Shown here: positions 44,064 to 55,716 of the stretch, piece by piece
How the letters are laid out: the number at the start of each line of letters is the position of its first letter
Position numbering within the stretch: position 1 is the stretch's first letter
DNA from: Liquorilactobacillus ghanensis DSM 18630
GTDB taxonomy: Bacteria > Bacillota > Bacilli > Lactobacillales > Lactobacillaceae
Length of the DNA: 64,000 bases
Reading direction: 5' to 3'
NCBI RefSeq assembly: GCF_001435235.1
Contig: NZ_AZGB01000015.1
Coordinates: forward strand, 129,117 to 193,116
Notes under the pieces: model-generated
The model's input: the letters and a program-made list of their open reading frames with translations, nothing else
Database searches by the model: none
Told to the model about the DNA's origin: nothing
Translations under genes and position numbers: made by a program

Positions 44064-46394
44064 TTAATGCGTATGTTTTAATTGTTCTTTAAATGGGCGG
44101 AAGCCACTCCGATGCTGTTTAGAGTTCCGATGATTATTTTTATTTTGAAAACCATGTTGATGAGACCTTTTGGCCGCTTGATTACTTGAACCATATTTCT
44201 TTAATAGGTCCGTTTTTGGTGCTGCTTGTGGATTCATGATCTTGAAATTAATTTCTTTTTGATCAGTATCTACCGACAATAACTTAACTTTGATCGGTTG
44301 CCCAATTCGATAAGTTCTTTTTGTTTTTCGTCCCACAAGTGCCATTTGTTTCTCTAGAAACTCATAAAAATCATCATGCATTTCATTAATATGAACTAAT
44401 CCCTCAACTGTATTGGGCAGCGAAACAAACATACCAAATTTTGTAACCGAACTAACAACTGCCTCAAATTCATCGCCAACGTGATCAGCCATATATTCGG
44501 CTTTTTTCATAGCATCGGTATCACGCTCTGTATCAACAGCTCGACGCTCCATTTGTGAACTATGCAATGCAATTTCTGGGATTTCTTCCTTAAGTCGATC
44601 CTTTTCATCAGTTTCTATCCCATTTTCTCGATAGAATCTAACTAAACGATGCACCAACAAATCAGGATAACGTCTGATTGGTGACGTGAAATGTGTATAA
44701 TCCTGAGCCCCAAGTCCAAAATGCCCCAAAGGATCTATCGCATATTTTGCTTGCTGCATTGAGCGTAATAACATCGTTGAAACCATTGTTTCTTCAGGCT
44801 TACCAGCTACTTCTTTTAAAATATCCTGCAACATTTTGGGCTTAACGTCATGAACATTACCCTTTACTTGCAAACCAATACTTGAAAGCATCTCCATAAA
44901 AGTCAACATTTTTTCTGGCTTCGGTGTTTCATGAATTCGGTAAATAAACGGTACTTTTAATTGGTGAAAATGAGCAGCTACCGTTTCATTAGCTGCCAGC
45001 ATGAACGATTCAACCAACTTTTCACCTAACCCGCGCTGCCGTAGCACAATATCAATTGGATGTCCTTGTGAATCAAGAATAATTTTTGCTTCATCATCTT
45101 CAAACTCAATTGCTCCGCGCCGGTGACGCATTTTCTGCAAGATTTTATGAAGTTCAGCCATGGTTTCAAACATTGGCACCAATCTTTGATAACGCTCAAT
45201 AGTTTTTTGATCATGCGACTCTAAAATATTGTTAATAGCTTTATAAGTCATCCGCTCAGTAGTTTTAATTACACTAGGGAAAATTCGATGAGAGACAACT
45301 TTACCTTGCTGATCAATTTCCATCTCACAACTCATTGCCAGTCGTTCAACTTGCGGGTTAAGCGAACAAATTCCATTAGAAAGCTTTGGCGGCAACATTG
45401 GAATTACCCGATCAGCCAAATAGACTGATGTTCCACGTGTATAAGCTTCACGATCCAATGGTGTTCCTGGAACAACATAGTGCGAAACATCAGCAATATG
45501 GACACCTAAATGATAATGCCCATTTGGCAATTTCCAAGCTGTAACGGCATCATCTAAATCTTTAGATTCAATACTATCAATTGTTACTAGATCTTGATCT
45601 GTTAAATCAATCCGATCACGTTTTTCAGCCGCTGTCACTTCATCAGGAATTTTAGCAACTTGCTTCATTACATCATCAGGAAACGCTGTCGGCAAATCAT
45701 GTTGATAAACAACCTGCAAAATATCAATTCCCGGATCATTAACATTACCAATTACTTTAGTTGCCATACCTTCTAAAATGCCTGGTAAATGAGGATTAGG
45801 ATATGACGTAATCTGAGCTAAAATGATTTCACCTGGAACTGGATGCAGACCTTGATCAACAATTAAGAAGCGGTAGCGGTTCAGTTTTTTATCTTTTAGT
45901 TTTACTTCACCAATAATCCGTTTAGGATATTCAGCATGTTCATCAATAAAAAATTCACCAACAATTTGCGTCAAAACATGTTGCACAATCGCAACGATCT
46001 TGCCTTCTGGACCTCGACCCATTTTAGGATCAGCTGCACGTAATTCAGCTACTTCAACTTGATCTCCGTTAAGAGCAGCCATCGTCTGGGTTGGATTAAT
46101 GAAATAATCCGGTTGTTCTGGATCAACTGTTACAAAACCAAACCCACGATCAGTTGCATGAAATTCTCCGGTAACAGTTGCCATATTTTCATCTTTGGCA
46201 AGTGTAAAAGCACCATTTTGATTAAGCGTTATCTTTTTTTCCTGTTCAAGTTGCGCTAAAGCTTGAACAATTTGTTTAAATTGATCAGACTTCTTCATCA
46301 TCAGGTCATCCGCTAATTCTTGCACAGAAAATTCCTGATCCGGTGAATTCTTTAATATATTTAACAAGCTTTCTTTAATTTTTTTTCTATCCAT
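44064..46394 (-). CDS. rnr: Ribonuclease R
   Basis: 776-residue 3'-5' exoribonuclease for structured RNA. N-terminal winged-helix (about 1-65), cold-shock domains (about 70-220), the RNB catalytic domain with DLTDQDLVTIDSIESKDLDDAV (aspartates of the active site), and an S1 domain (about 640-720, FEAVVSSVTKFGMFVSL), followed by a basic His/Lys/Asn-rich tail. Between secG and smpB, the usual order in Firmicutes. Confidence 0.97.
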   Translation of the reverse strand: MDRKKIKESLLNILKNSPDQEFSVQELADDLMMKKSDQFKQIVQALAQLEQEKKITLNQNGAFTLAKDENMATVTGEFHATDRGFGFVTVDPEQPDYFINPTQTMAALNGDQVEVAELRAADPKMGRGPEGKIVAIVQHVLTQIVGEFFIDEHAEYPKRIIGEVKLKDKKLNRYRFLIVDQGLHPVPGEIILAQITSYPNPHLPGILEGMATKVIGNVNDPGIDILQVVYQHDLPTAFPDDVMKQVAKIPDEVTAAEKRDRIDLTDQDLVTIDSIESKDLDDAVTAWKLPNGHYHLGVHIADVSHYVVPGTPLDREAYTRGTSVYLADRVIPMLPPKLSNGICSLNPQVERLAMSCEMEIDQQGKVVSHRIFPSVIKTTERMTYKAINNILESHDQKTIERYQRLVPMFETMAELHKILQKMRHRRGAIEFEDDEAKIILDSQGHPIDIVLRQRGLGEKLVESFMLAANETVAAHFHQLKVPFIYRIHETPKPEKMLTFMEMLSSIGLQVKGNVHDVKPKMLQDILKEVAGKPEETMVSTMLLRSMQQAKYAIDPLGHFGLGAQDYTHFTSPIRRYPDLLVHRLVRFYRENGIETDEKDRLKEEIPEIALHSSQMERRAVDTERDTDAMKKAEYMADHVGDEFEAVVSSVTKFGMFVSLPNTVEGLVHINEMHDDFYEFLEKQMALVGRKTKRTYRIGQPIKVKLLSVDTDQKEINFKIMNPQAAPKTDLLKKYGSSNQAAKRSHQHGFQNKNNHRNSKQHRSGFRPFKEQLKHTH

Positions 46395-46456
46395 TTAATT
46401 CCTCGTTTGAGTTTCTACATGTATTTTAAAAAGTTTATTGAGAGATTACCACAAAT

Positions 46457-46489
46457 AAAACCTCCGGCAATCTCTAAGCAGGAGGTTTT
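46457..46489 (-). terminator. Hairpin between secG and rnr
   Basis: AAAACCTCC pairs with GGAGGTTTT around a 15-base loop, immediately behind the secG stop; the minus-strand run reads TTTTATTT. Possibly a partial terminator that sets the secG to rnr ratio. Confidence 0.55.
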
Positions 46490-46492
46490 TGA

Positions 46493-46729
46493 TCAATGTG
46501 ATGAAATAAAAACCAATGTTAGCGAAAGTGCAAAGAACAAAATCCCTAGAACTACAGTTACTTTTTGCATAAACGCTTCAAAACCACGAGGCTTCTGTTT
46601 ACTAAATAAATCAGTTGCTCCTCCTGAAAGTGCCGTCGAAGCATTATCATTCTTAGCTGGTTGCATCATAACAGCAATAACGATCAGTACAGATACAATC
46701 ATTAGCAGCACTAATAATAAATTATACAA
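46493..46729 (-). CDS. secG: Preprotein translocase subunit SecG
   Basis: 78 residues, usual size. Two hydrophobic helices (about 2-22 and 55-75) around a loop with the SALSGGATDLFSKQKPRG motif. Auxiliary part of the SecYEG channel in the membrane. ATG with GGAGG upstream. First gene of the secG-rnr-smpB group. Confidence 0.95.
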   Translation of the reverse strand: MYNLLLVLLMIVSVLIVIAVMMQPAKNDNASTALSGGATDLFSKQKPRGFEAFMQKVTVVLGILFFALSLTLVFISSH

Positions 46730-46772
46730 AATCTTGGCCTCCTTGAAAAATTCTATATTTACTCTAATGTAG

Positions 46773-47034
46773 CATAAAAAAGTTTTCTTTTCCAGTTTGA
46801 TTTATCTAAAACAAACAGTTAAAAAAGTGAATGTTACTTAAAAATATAAGCCCAGAAGTTAATTTATAAATAGCAAATGAAAACATGCTGGATACATGAT
46901 AAATGTTCCTCTATCTAAAAAATTCTCTAGCATAAATTCTATAAAAGCTCCTTCACTAATCATTAAATTGACCAACTGCTGCTAAAAATAAATATTCTTG
47001 GTTATCTAGCTCCGATATTCGTTATTTTGAAGTT
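46773..47034. other. Gap between secG and the eno terminator
   Basis: AT-rich, no supported open frame. It must carry the secG promoter on the minus strand; a TGCTACATT extended -10-like sequence near 46780 is a weak candidate. Confidence 0.35.
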
Positions 47035-47068
47035 AAAAAAGGTTGCCTGTTTTAAAAAACAGGCAACC
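47035..47068 (-). terminator. Terminator of the glycolytic operon after eno
   Basis: 12-bp perfect stem GGTTGCCTGTTT/AAACAGGCAACC followed by a six-U run on the minus strand, about 90 bases beyond the eno stop. Confidence 0.9.
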
Positions 47069-47160
47069 TTTTCAAATAATTTGGCTAATTATTGGTAACT
47101 TACCAGTATCACTTGAACAAAGAATTTTAAAAATTATTATCCTGCCAAAAGCAATTAAAA

Positions 47161-48537
<1,377 letters not shown>

Positions 48538-48585
48538 TTAAATGTTTTTAGGAAAACTTGCAATTGCTAATCAATTAACAAGTCA

Positions 48586-49365
<780 letters not shown>

Positions 49366-49385
49366 TTAAAAACTACTGAACCATT

Positions 49386-50576
49386 TTATTTATCCGAAAC
49401 TGCTGCAATTCCTGGAAGTGTTTTTCCTTCAAGGTATTCCAATGAAGCACCACCACCAGTAGAAATATGGGTCAATTTATCAGCTACACCTAATTGTTGA
49501 ACAGCTGCAGTTGAATCACCGCCACCAACAATTGTTGTTGCATCTTTTAAAGTACCTAAGAATTTGCCAACTTCAAGTGTACCTTTAGCATAGTTGCTCA
49601 TCTCAAAGACACCCATTGGTCCATTCCAAACAACAGTTTTAGCATCTTTTAAGACGTTTTCAAACAATTCAACTGATTTTGGTCCAATGTCCAAAGCCAT
49701 ATAGCCATCAGGGATTTCACCATCAACTACTTTGCTAGGTACATCATTTGCAAATTTTTCAGCAACAACTGAATCAACTGGTAATACTAACTTATCGCCA
49801 GCTTTTTCAATAATTGATTTTGCCAGTTCAATTTTATCTTTTTCAACTAATGAATTACCAATTTTCATACCTTTAGCAGCGTAAAATGTATAAGTCATAC
49901 CACCGCCGATGATAACTTTATCAGCTTTGCTTAATAAATGATCAATTACACCAATCTTATCAGAAACTTTTGCGCCACCAAGGATTGCAACAAAAGGATG
50001 AACTGGATTATCAACCGCATTACCCAAGAATTTAATTTCTTTTTCCAATAAGAAACCTGCAGCTGCTTGTTTCATATTGCTGGCAATTCCAACATTAGAT
50101 GCATGAGAACGATGCGCTGTTCCAAAAGCATCATTAACATAAAGATCACCAAGTGAAGCCCAATATTTGCCTAACTCTGGATCATTACCTGATTCTTTTT
50201 TGCCATCCAAATCTTCAAAACGTGTATTTTCAACTAAAAGAATATCGCCATCGTTCATTTTACCAATTGCTTCTTCAAGTTGTGGACCACGAGTTACTGG
50301 TACAAAAGTAACTGGTTTCTTGATTAAATCAGCTAAATGCTCTGCTACTGGACGTAAAGAAAGTTCTTTTTTGTCTTCTTCCTTTTTTACACGGCCAAGA
50401 TGTGAGAAAAGAATAGCTTTACCACCATTTTCAGTCACATACTTAATCGTTGGTAATGCTGCAACGATCCGGTTATCATTACCGATCACGCCTGCTTTAA
50501 TCGGAACATTAAAGTCGACACGAATTAAAACTTTTTTACCCTTAACATCTAAATCTGAAACAGTTAACTTAGCCAT
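49386..50576 (-). CDS. pgk: Phosphoglycerate kinase
   Basis: 396 residues. Makes ATP from 1,3-bisphosphoglycerate. N-terminal [11 protein letters not shown], basic patch LFSHLGR, central [12 protein letters not shown] and the C-terminal nucleotide loop [12 protein letters not shown] with [13 protein letters not shown]. Separated from gap by a 109-base spacer with a terminator-like hairpin. Confidence 0.98.
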   Translation of the reverse strand: MAKLTVSDLDVKGKKVLIRVDFNVPIKAGVIGNDNRIVAALPTIKYVTENGGKAILFSHLGRVKKEEDKKELSLRPVAEHLADLIKKPVTFVPVTRGPQLEEAIGKMNDGDILLVENTRFEDLDGKKESGNDPELGKYWASLGDLYVNDAFGTAHRSHASNVGIASNMKQAAAGFLLEKEIKFLGNAVDNPVHPFVAILGGAKVSDKIGVIDHLLSKADKVIIGGGMTYTFYAAKGMKIGNSLVEKDKIELAKSIIEKAGDKLVLPVDSVVAEKFANDVPSKVVDGEIPDGYMALDIGPKSVELFENVLKDAKTVVWNGPMGVFEMSNYAKGTLEVGKFLGTLKDATTIVGGGDSTAAVQQLGVADKLTHISTGGGASLEYLEGKTLPGIAAVSDK

Positions 50577-50601
50577 AAAATTTCAGCCTCCATTTTTTAT
50601 T

Positions 50602-50642
50602 AAAAAAACAAAAGGCGAAGAGAGTTTTGCCTCCCCCCGCCT
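50602..50642 (-). terminator. Terminator-like hairpin between gap and pgk
   Basis: On the minus strand AGGCG/CGCCT closes an inner GGGAG/CTCTC helix, followed by TTTTG and seven U. It lies inside the glycolytic operon, so it should act as a partial terminator or an mRNA 3'-end stabiliser that leaves more gap mRNA than pgk mRNA. Confidence 0.6.
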
Positions 50643-50685
50643 CGATGACTTGCAATTAGTTAATCAACTTAGCGTTAGCTAAATC

Positions 50686-51699
50686 TTAAAGCATGCTAGC
50701 AAATTTCTCTAATGTACGGATCATCTGTGCTGTAAAACCAGATTCGTTATCATACCATGCAACAGTCTTGACAACTTGGCCTTCACCTTCGCCAACAACC
50801 TGTGTCTGAGTTGGGTCAAATACTGAACCAAATGTTGTTCCAATAATGTCAGATGATACAATGCTATCATCATTGTAACCAAATGATGGGTTGTTTTCAG
50901 TAACTTTCTTAACAGCTGCATTAACTTCATCAGCTGTAACAACTTTATCAAGTGTTGCAACTAATTCTGTCAATGAACCTGTAATAACAGGTACACGTTG
51001 TGCATGGCCATCAAGTTTACCATTCAATGAAGGAACAACTAAGCCAAGAGCTTTAGCAGCACCAGTTGAATGAGGAATTGTATTTTCTGCAGCAGCACGT
51101 GCATTACGTACGTTACCACCACGATCAGGACCATCCTGAAGTTTCTGAGTAGCTGTGTAAGCATGGATTGTTGTCATTGTACCAGCTTTGATGCCAAATG
51201 CATCGTTAACAGCTTTTGCTAAAGGAGCTAAGCAGTTTGTAGTACATGAAGCTGCTGAAACGATTTTGTCATCTGGTGTCAATGTATCATCGTTAACACC
51301 ATAAACGATTGTCTTCATTTTGCCAGCAGGAGCAGAAATCAAAACTTTCTTAGCACCTGCATCAATATGAGCCTGAGCTTTTTCTGCTGAAGTGTAGAAA
51401 CCAGTTGATTCAAGAACTAACTGAACACCGTCATTTTTTACCCAAGGAATGTTACGAGCATCTGCTTCGGCATATACAGGAATTTCTTTACCATTAACAA
51501 CCAATGCGTTGTCAGTAGCAGAGATTTCAGCATCAAATTGACCATGAGCTGTATCATATTTCAGAAGATGTGCCAACATAGCTGGAGAAGTTAAATCGTT
51601 AATAGCAACAACTTCAAGCCCTTCTGAAGTTTCAGCAATACGACGAAATGCCAAACGACCGATACGGCCAAAACCATTAATACCTACTTTAGTAGTCAT
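50686..51699 (-). CDS. gap: Glyceraldehyde-3-phosphate dehydrogenase, glycolytic type
   Basis: 337 residues. NAD-binding [15 protein letters not shown], catalytic Cys in [15 protein letters not shown], catalytic His region TIHAYTATQ, and C-terminal [12 protein letters not shown]. Placement behind its repressor cggR and ahead of pgk shows the glycolytic role. GGAGG precedes the ATG. Confidence 0.98.
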   Translation of the reverse strand: MTTKVGINGFGRIGRLAFRRIAETSEGLEVVAINDLTSPAMLAHLLKYDTAHGQFDAEISATDNALVVNGKEIPVYAEADARNIPWVKNDGVQLVLESTGFYTSAEKAQAHIDAGAKKVLISAPAGKMKTIVYGVNDDTLTPDDKIVSAASCTTNCLAPLAKAVNDAFGIKAGTMTTIHAYTATQKLQDGPDRGGNVRNARAAAENTIPHSTGAAKALGLVVPSLNGKLDGHAQRVPVITGSLTELVATLDKVVTADEVNAAVKKVTENNPSFGYNDDSIVSSDIIGTTFGSVFDPTQTQVVGEGEGQVVKTVAWYDNESGFTAQMIRTLEKFASML

Positions 51700-51758
51700 A
51701 CTAAAATTTCCTCCTTTAGGAAATAAAAATTTATTTTAAAAAGTGTGCCAAGTTAGCA

Positions 51759-52787
51759 CTACTTTTTTAAAATCATCTTTGCAGCGCCTTCATCAGTTAT
51801 TAACCAAGTTTGTGAAGGTGCGTGTTTCATGTAAGCCACAATTGCCTTAGCTTTAGAACTGCCACCAGCAACTGCAATTACATACTTCATTTTAGTAAGA
51901 TCCCTTAGTTGAACACCGATTCGCGGAATCTTATATACAATTTGACCAGCCTCGTCAAAAAAATATCCAAATGCTTCTCCAACAGCTTGCTTGTTTTGCA
52001 ACATCGTAACAACTTCTGTGTCCATATCACGCCGACGAGCCATCTTAATTGCTTGTCCAATGCTATGAATCACCACATCACTATTACGAATCAATTGAAT
52101 AACCTGTTGAATACTTGGCTCTTTGAGTAATGGTGCATAAGCCTGCCTACTTAACTGTTCAGGAACATACAATGCACGATGTTTTCCACCTGCTTGACGG
52201 GCCATCATGGAACTGACACTATTAGCTTGAATTGCAACGGTTTCGCCAATCCCACCACGAGCAGGAACAAAGACCAAATCTCGCTTTTCACTTAATTTAG
52301 CCGTTAAACAATGAGCAATTTCTGCCATCGTTGTACCACCCATAACAGCAATGACACTCCGTCCAACCGGTAAAAGCCGATCCAATGCATCATTAACTAA
52401 TTTTCCCATTGCTTCAATGACTTTTGTTTGCTTATCTGTATTACCTGTAACAATCAAGCATCGAGCAATTCCTAATGTCTTTGCCAACTCTTCTTCTTGT
52501 TGATGAATATCCGCCAGCTCATCAATCAACGAACTTAAGCCTTGTAAAACAGCATGTCCTTGGCCAGTGATTATCATCCCAGAACGAGTTGCTTCAATCA
52601 AACCTTGCTGCTTGAGAAAATCAGTTTCAGTTCTCAATACTCTTTCGGTTAAGCCGACCTCCTGAGCTAGAGTTCGTCGTCCAACTGGCTGTGCCCAATA
52701 AATATGACGAATAATCATAAAACGCTGGACCATAGTTTCAATCATGTCAGGAGCAAGCTGCTCGATCCAATCCAACTCTTGGTTCAT
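51759..52787 (-). CDS. cggR: Central glycolytic genes regulator CggR
   Basis: 342 residues from the ATG at 52787 (AAGGAA upstream). SorC/DeoR-like repressor: N-terminal winged helix-turn-helix (about 30-75, GRRTLAQEVGLTERVLRTETDFLKQQG) and a sugar-phosphate-binding domain (about 90-342; VIAVMGGTTMAEIA, FVPARGGIGE, VVIHSIGQA). In Bacillus, fructose-1,6-bisphosphate relieves CggR repression of its own operon. A matching operator lies 20 bases upstream of this start. Confidence 0.96.
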   Translation of the reverse strand: MNQELDWIEQLAPDMIETMVQRFMIIRHIYWAQPVGRRTLAQEVGLTERVLRTETDFLKQQGLIEATRSGMIITGQGHAVLQGLSSLIDELADIHQQEEELAKTLGIARCLIVTGNTDKQTKVIEAMGKLVNDALDRLLPVGRSVIAVMGGTTMAEIAHCLTAKLSEKRDLVFVPARGGIGETVAIQANSVSSMMARQAGGKHRALYVPEQLSRQAYAPLLKEPSIQQVIQLIRNSDVVIHSIGQAIKMARRRDMDTEVVTMLQNKQAVGEAFGYFFDEAGQIVYKIPRIGVQLRDLTKMKYVIAVAGGSSKAKAIVAYMKHAPSQTWLITDEGAAKMILKK

Positions 52788-52806
52788 GTCATATTCCTTC
52801 CTATGG

Positions 52807-52842
52807 GACACTTTTAGTCCAGTGGTGTCATTCAGCGACCCA
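52807..52842 (-). promoter_or_regulatory. CggR operator
   Basis: Minus strand reads TGGGTC-N6-TGAC-N4-CTGGAC-N6-TGTC. The B. subtilis CggR operator is CGGGAC-N6-TGTC-N4-CGGGAC-N6-TGTC: same half-site order and identical spacing over 36 bp. It lies downstream of the promoter at 52905-52933, so the repressor would act as a block to elongating polymerase. Confidence 0.85.
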
Positions 52843-52904
52843 GTAAACTAAAAAAAATATAATTTTCCTTGGTCACACATCCGACTCACCTTAACCACAT
52901 CTGA

Positions 52905-52933
52905 ATTATACCAATAAAAGTGCTTGGATGCAA
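52905..52933 (-). promoter_or_regulatory. Promoter of the cggR-gap-pgk-tpiA-eno operon
   Basis: TTGCAT (52933-52928), 17-base spacer, perfect TATAAT (52910-52905). Start near 52898, about 110 bases before cggR. Confidence 0.8.
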
Positions 52934-53089
52934 GCAATCTAACGTCTGCTTTTCAAGTAAAATCAACGATTTCATGATAAAAGCTTTTTCTTCTTCAATC
53001 ACGAACTTTAGTTAAATGAGTACAAAAATATTGACCAAATTGTTAACAAAAAAATATTTTTCTCCCATTTTAGCCGAAAATAATTTATA

Positions 53090-54391
53090 TTAGTGTTTCC
53101 GTTTTACTGAAGAAGCAATTCCCAATGCTTCACGATACTTTGCAACTGTCCGACGTGACAATAAAATACCATTCGTTCGCAGTAAAGTTGTTAGTCGACT
53201 ATCCGACAGCGGTTTATGTGTATCCTCCGCATCGATCAATGCTTTAATCTGAGATTGGGCTTCATCAACTGATAAATCATCTTTAGCAGTCGTTACAACT
53301 GAACGTTTAAATAATTTTTTTAACTCAAACACCCCAAAATCACATTTTAAATATTTGCCATGCACTGCCCGACTGATAGTTGATTCGTGCAACCCCAATT
53401 TTTGAGCAACATCTCTTAACAGCAATGGTTTCAACGGGTGATGCTCATCTAAGAAAAATTTCTGCTGGCGTAAAGCGATTTCTTTTCCCACACGTAAAAT
53501 TGTTTGACCACGTTGTGCCAGATTATGTTCCAATGAAACATAATCTGCGTGTTTCTCGCGCAGATAAGCTTTAACATCCTGATCGGCTACATTAGCAAAC
53601 TTCTCATAATAACTTTTTTTAAAAACAATTTGTGGTTGGTTTTCGGAACTCAGTTTTACTTCGACCTGCCTACTTTCTGGTGAAACTTCGACAATTAAAT
53701 CCGGATAAATGTATGTTAAATTATCAGCCCCAAATGCTGCTCCCGGAGCAGGAGATAAACTTCTGATGTATTCAAAAATATTTTGAACTTCAGTCATAGA
53801 TAACTTGGTTTTATAAACAATCTTTTCCCATTGGTGATCGGCAAGTTCTGTAAAATGATGCTCAACTAATTCTGAAGCTGCTGCTGGTGACTGATCATCA
53901 TTTTCAATTTGCAGCAATAGACATTCTTGTAGATTTCGAGCGCCAACTCCTGGTGGATCTAGTCGTTGAAGGAGCGTCAATGCATCAAGTAAAGTTGTTC
54001 GATCAGCTTTAGTTTGCTGACAAATTGTTTCAATATCTAATGTTAAATAGCCATTTTGATCTAGATGATCGATTAAAAAGACTACCCAGCCACGCAATAA
54101 AGTTTTTCGCATAGTCAAATGGACTTGACTTAATAAATATTCCGTTAAGGACTGTGTCTGCTGATCAGCTAGGCCTTCTTCTAATGAAAGAGAGCGATTA
54201 TCATTTAAAGAATTCAAGGAACTGAAAGTTTTAATTTTAATGAAAGGATTGTCAAGCTGTTTTTGATGCATAAAATCATTCAAATCTTCAATACTATAAC
54301 GTAAAATTCTAATTGATTGCTGCATCTGCTGCGTCATAGCCAATTTTTGAATTTGACGTTGTTCTTGACTAATAGCTTGTTTGAAAGACAT
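53090..54391 (-). CDS. rpoN: RNA polymerase sigma-54 factor
   Basis: 433 residues. Region I is Gln-rich (QEQRQIQKLAMTQQMQQSIRILRYSIEDL), followed by the core-binding domain, a helix-turn-helix (LGLHESTISRAVHGKYL) and the C-terminal RpoN box SRRTVAKYRE that reads the -24 element. In lactobacilli sigma-54 usually controls mannose-type PTS genes with the activator LevR/ManR. No such activator is in this window. Located upstream of cggR on the same strand, a conserved lactobacillus order. Confidence 0.96.
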   Translation of the reverse strand: MSFKQAISQEQRQIQKLAMTQQMQQSIRILRYSIEDLNDFMHQKQLDNPFIKIKTFSSLNSLNDNRSLSLEEGLADQQTQSLTEYLLSQVHLTMRKTLLRGWVVFLIDHLDQNGYLTLDIETICQQTKADRTTLLDALTLLQRLDPPGVGARNLQECLLLQIENDDQSPAAASELVEHHFTELADHQWEKIVYKTKLSMTEVQNIFEYIRSLSPAPGAAFGADNLTYIYPDLIVEVSPESRQVEVKLSSENQPQIVFKKSYYEKFANVADQDVKAYLREKHADYVSLEHNLAQRGQTILRVGKEIALRQQKFFLDEHHPLKPLLLRDVAQKLGLHESTISRAVHGKYLKCDFGVFELKKLFKRSVVTTAKDDLSVDEAQSQIKALIDAEDTHKPLSDSRLTTLLRTNGILLSRRTVAKYREALGIASSVKRKH

Positions 54392-54416
54392 TTTTCACAC
54401 TCCTTTTATTTTGGGG

Positions 54417-54445
54417 TTGCTTTTTTTTTCAGCATCAACTAGAAT
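54417..54445 (+). promoter_or_regulatory. Promoter of tRNA-Arg
   Basis: TTGCTT (54417-54422), 17-base spacer, TAGAAT (54440-54445), 12 bases before the tRNA 5' end. Confidence 0.65.
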
Positions 54446-54457
54446 AATAAGAGTATT

Positions 54458-54529
54458 GCGCCGCTAGTGTAATGGATCGCACGCAAGATTCCGGTTCTTG
54501 TAATGTGGGTTCGACTCCCACGTGGCGCA
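54458..54529 (+). tRNA. tRNA-Arg (anticodon CCG)
   Basis: 72-nt cloverleaf: acceptor GCGCCGC/GTGGCGC (one G-U), D-stem GTG/CAC, anticodon stem CAAGA/TCTTG with loop TTCCGGT giving anticodon CCG, T-arm GTGGG-TTCGACT-CCCAC, discriminator A. No encoded CCA. Reads the rare CGG codon. Followed by a perfect terminator. Confidence 0.95.
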
Positions 54530-54608
54530 TTTTATTATGCCTTAAAATCAATGCTTTCACGTTCTTTAGACAACATATCTGTTAACATTATAGCATTAAA
54601 CCACAATT

Positions 54609-54631
54609 TAGCCCTGATAGGGCTATTTTTT
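54609..54631 (+). terminator. Terminator after tRNA-Arg
   Basis: TAGCCC/GGGCTA with a five-base loop and six T. Confidence 0.88.
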
Positions 54632-54632
54632 A

Positions 54633-54865
54633 TGCGCTCTATTCTGCACTCAGACAGTCAAATTATGCGATTAGAGTTTTAGTTTGCAGCAGAGGGCACG
54701 TATATGACACGAAAAAATAAGCCAGTTTTACCGACTTACTCAAAAAAAGCTACGCTATATATATATTGCAGCTAATATTTTATATCGTATTGTAAGCGGT
54801 GTCAATAAAAAATTAACTTATTTTATAAGCGCAACTTTCAAATATCTGAATATTTGATTTAATAA
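54633..54865. other. Gap between the tRNA terminator and the intron remnant
   Basis: AT-rich. A 23-codon frame at 54704-54775 has a GAGGG in front but no recognisable product. No second copy of the tRNA 3' end is seen, so no attachment-site duplication is supported. Confidence 0.4.
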
Positions 54866-55664
54866 ATCGAGTAGGAGGCGAGAACTCGTTGGCCCGCACG
54901 TTTACTTTTAACATAAATATTACAGTCGTCAGCGTAACGCACGAATTTGTGGCCTCGACTAGTGAGTAATTTGTCGAGTTCGTTAAGATAAATGTTAGCT
55001 AGCAATGGAGACAAGGGTCCTCCTTGCGGTGTCCTTTTGATTCCAGGTTCGAAGACATGGCCATTCATGACCCCACTAGTCAAAAACCGACGAATTAGCT
55101 TCAATAACCATGGGTCCTGAACGTACTAACTAACAAATTTCATCATTAAATCATGGTTGACGTATCGAAGTAGGCCATTAAGTCAAGGTCAATCACTTGC
55201 CGAATGGCATCATGTGCACTTCGATGCGGTCGAAAACCAAAGTTACTATCTGAAAAACTTGCTCAAAAATGGGGGTTAGAACTTGAGACACAGCCTGTTG
55301 GACCAAACGATCTACGACCGTGGAAATGCCAAGCTTTCGCTGACCACCATTAGGCTTTGGAATTTCGACTCGCTTTACTGGCATGGGACAATAAGTCCCA
55401 TTTACTAATGAGTCAAGTAATTCCCGCCGATGTGTTTTCAGATATGGCAATAGGTCTTCGACGGACATACCATCGAGATCTGCGACTCCCTTGTTGTGTT
55501 TGACTCGCAAGTAAGCCTGATTGAGGTTATTACGGTCTAACACTTGGGCTTGAAACTTTGTGCCACTCATCATTGTTTGTTCACCAGAAATTGCGCTACG
55601 CGCTCCGATTTGCTTTGAGTTTTCCGGACTTTCACCGCCTAGTATTCGTCCATGCCGGGCGCAC
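54866..55664 (-). mobile_element. Group II intron remnant (deleted copy of the 14056-15956 element)
   Basis: Same 5' end (GTGCGCCCGGCATGG from 55664) and same last 15 bases (ending at 54866) as the intact copy, but only 799 bases long. The 5' non-coding region is lost (junction at GGACTT, 55626-55631). Everything from just after the YADD codons to domain VI is lost (junction at GAGGCG, 54875-54880). The reverse transcriptase is further broken near 55130-55190, leaving pieces at 54859-55104 and 55193-55573. Domain V is absent, so it cannot splice. It also sits right behind a terminator (55668-55696). Confidence 0.9.
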
Positions 55665-55667
55665 TAC

Positions 55668-55696
55668 AAAAAAGCAATCACAACTATTGTGATCGC
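55668..55696 (-). terminator. Terminator after hicB, target of the intron remnant
   Basis: 9-bp stem GCGATCACA/TGTGATTGC (one G-U on the minus strand), five-base loop, then six U. The intron 5' end is three bases beyond the U-run, matching the other copy. Confidence 0.85.
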
Positions 55697-55716
55697 CCCT
55701 TTATTTATAATCATAA

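Noticed and set aside
54704-54775. 23-codon frame with GAGGG in front, after tRNA-Arg
   Set aside because: No recognisable product, sits in a decayed AT-rich stretch; composition is not convincing as a leader peptide or toxin.
54458-54866. Possible phage or island attachment site at the tRNA-Arg 3' end
   Set aside because: I found no direct repeat of the tRNA 3' end and no integrase gene in the window.
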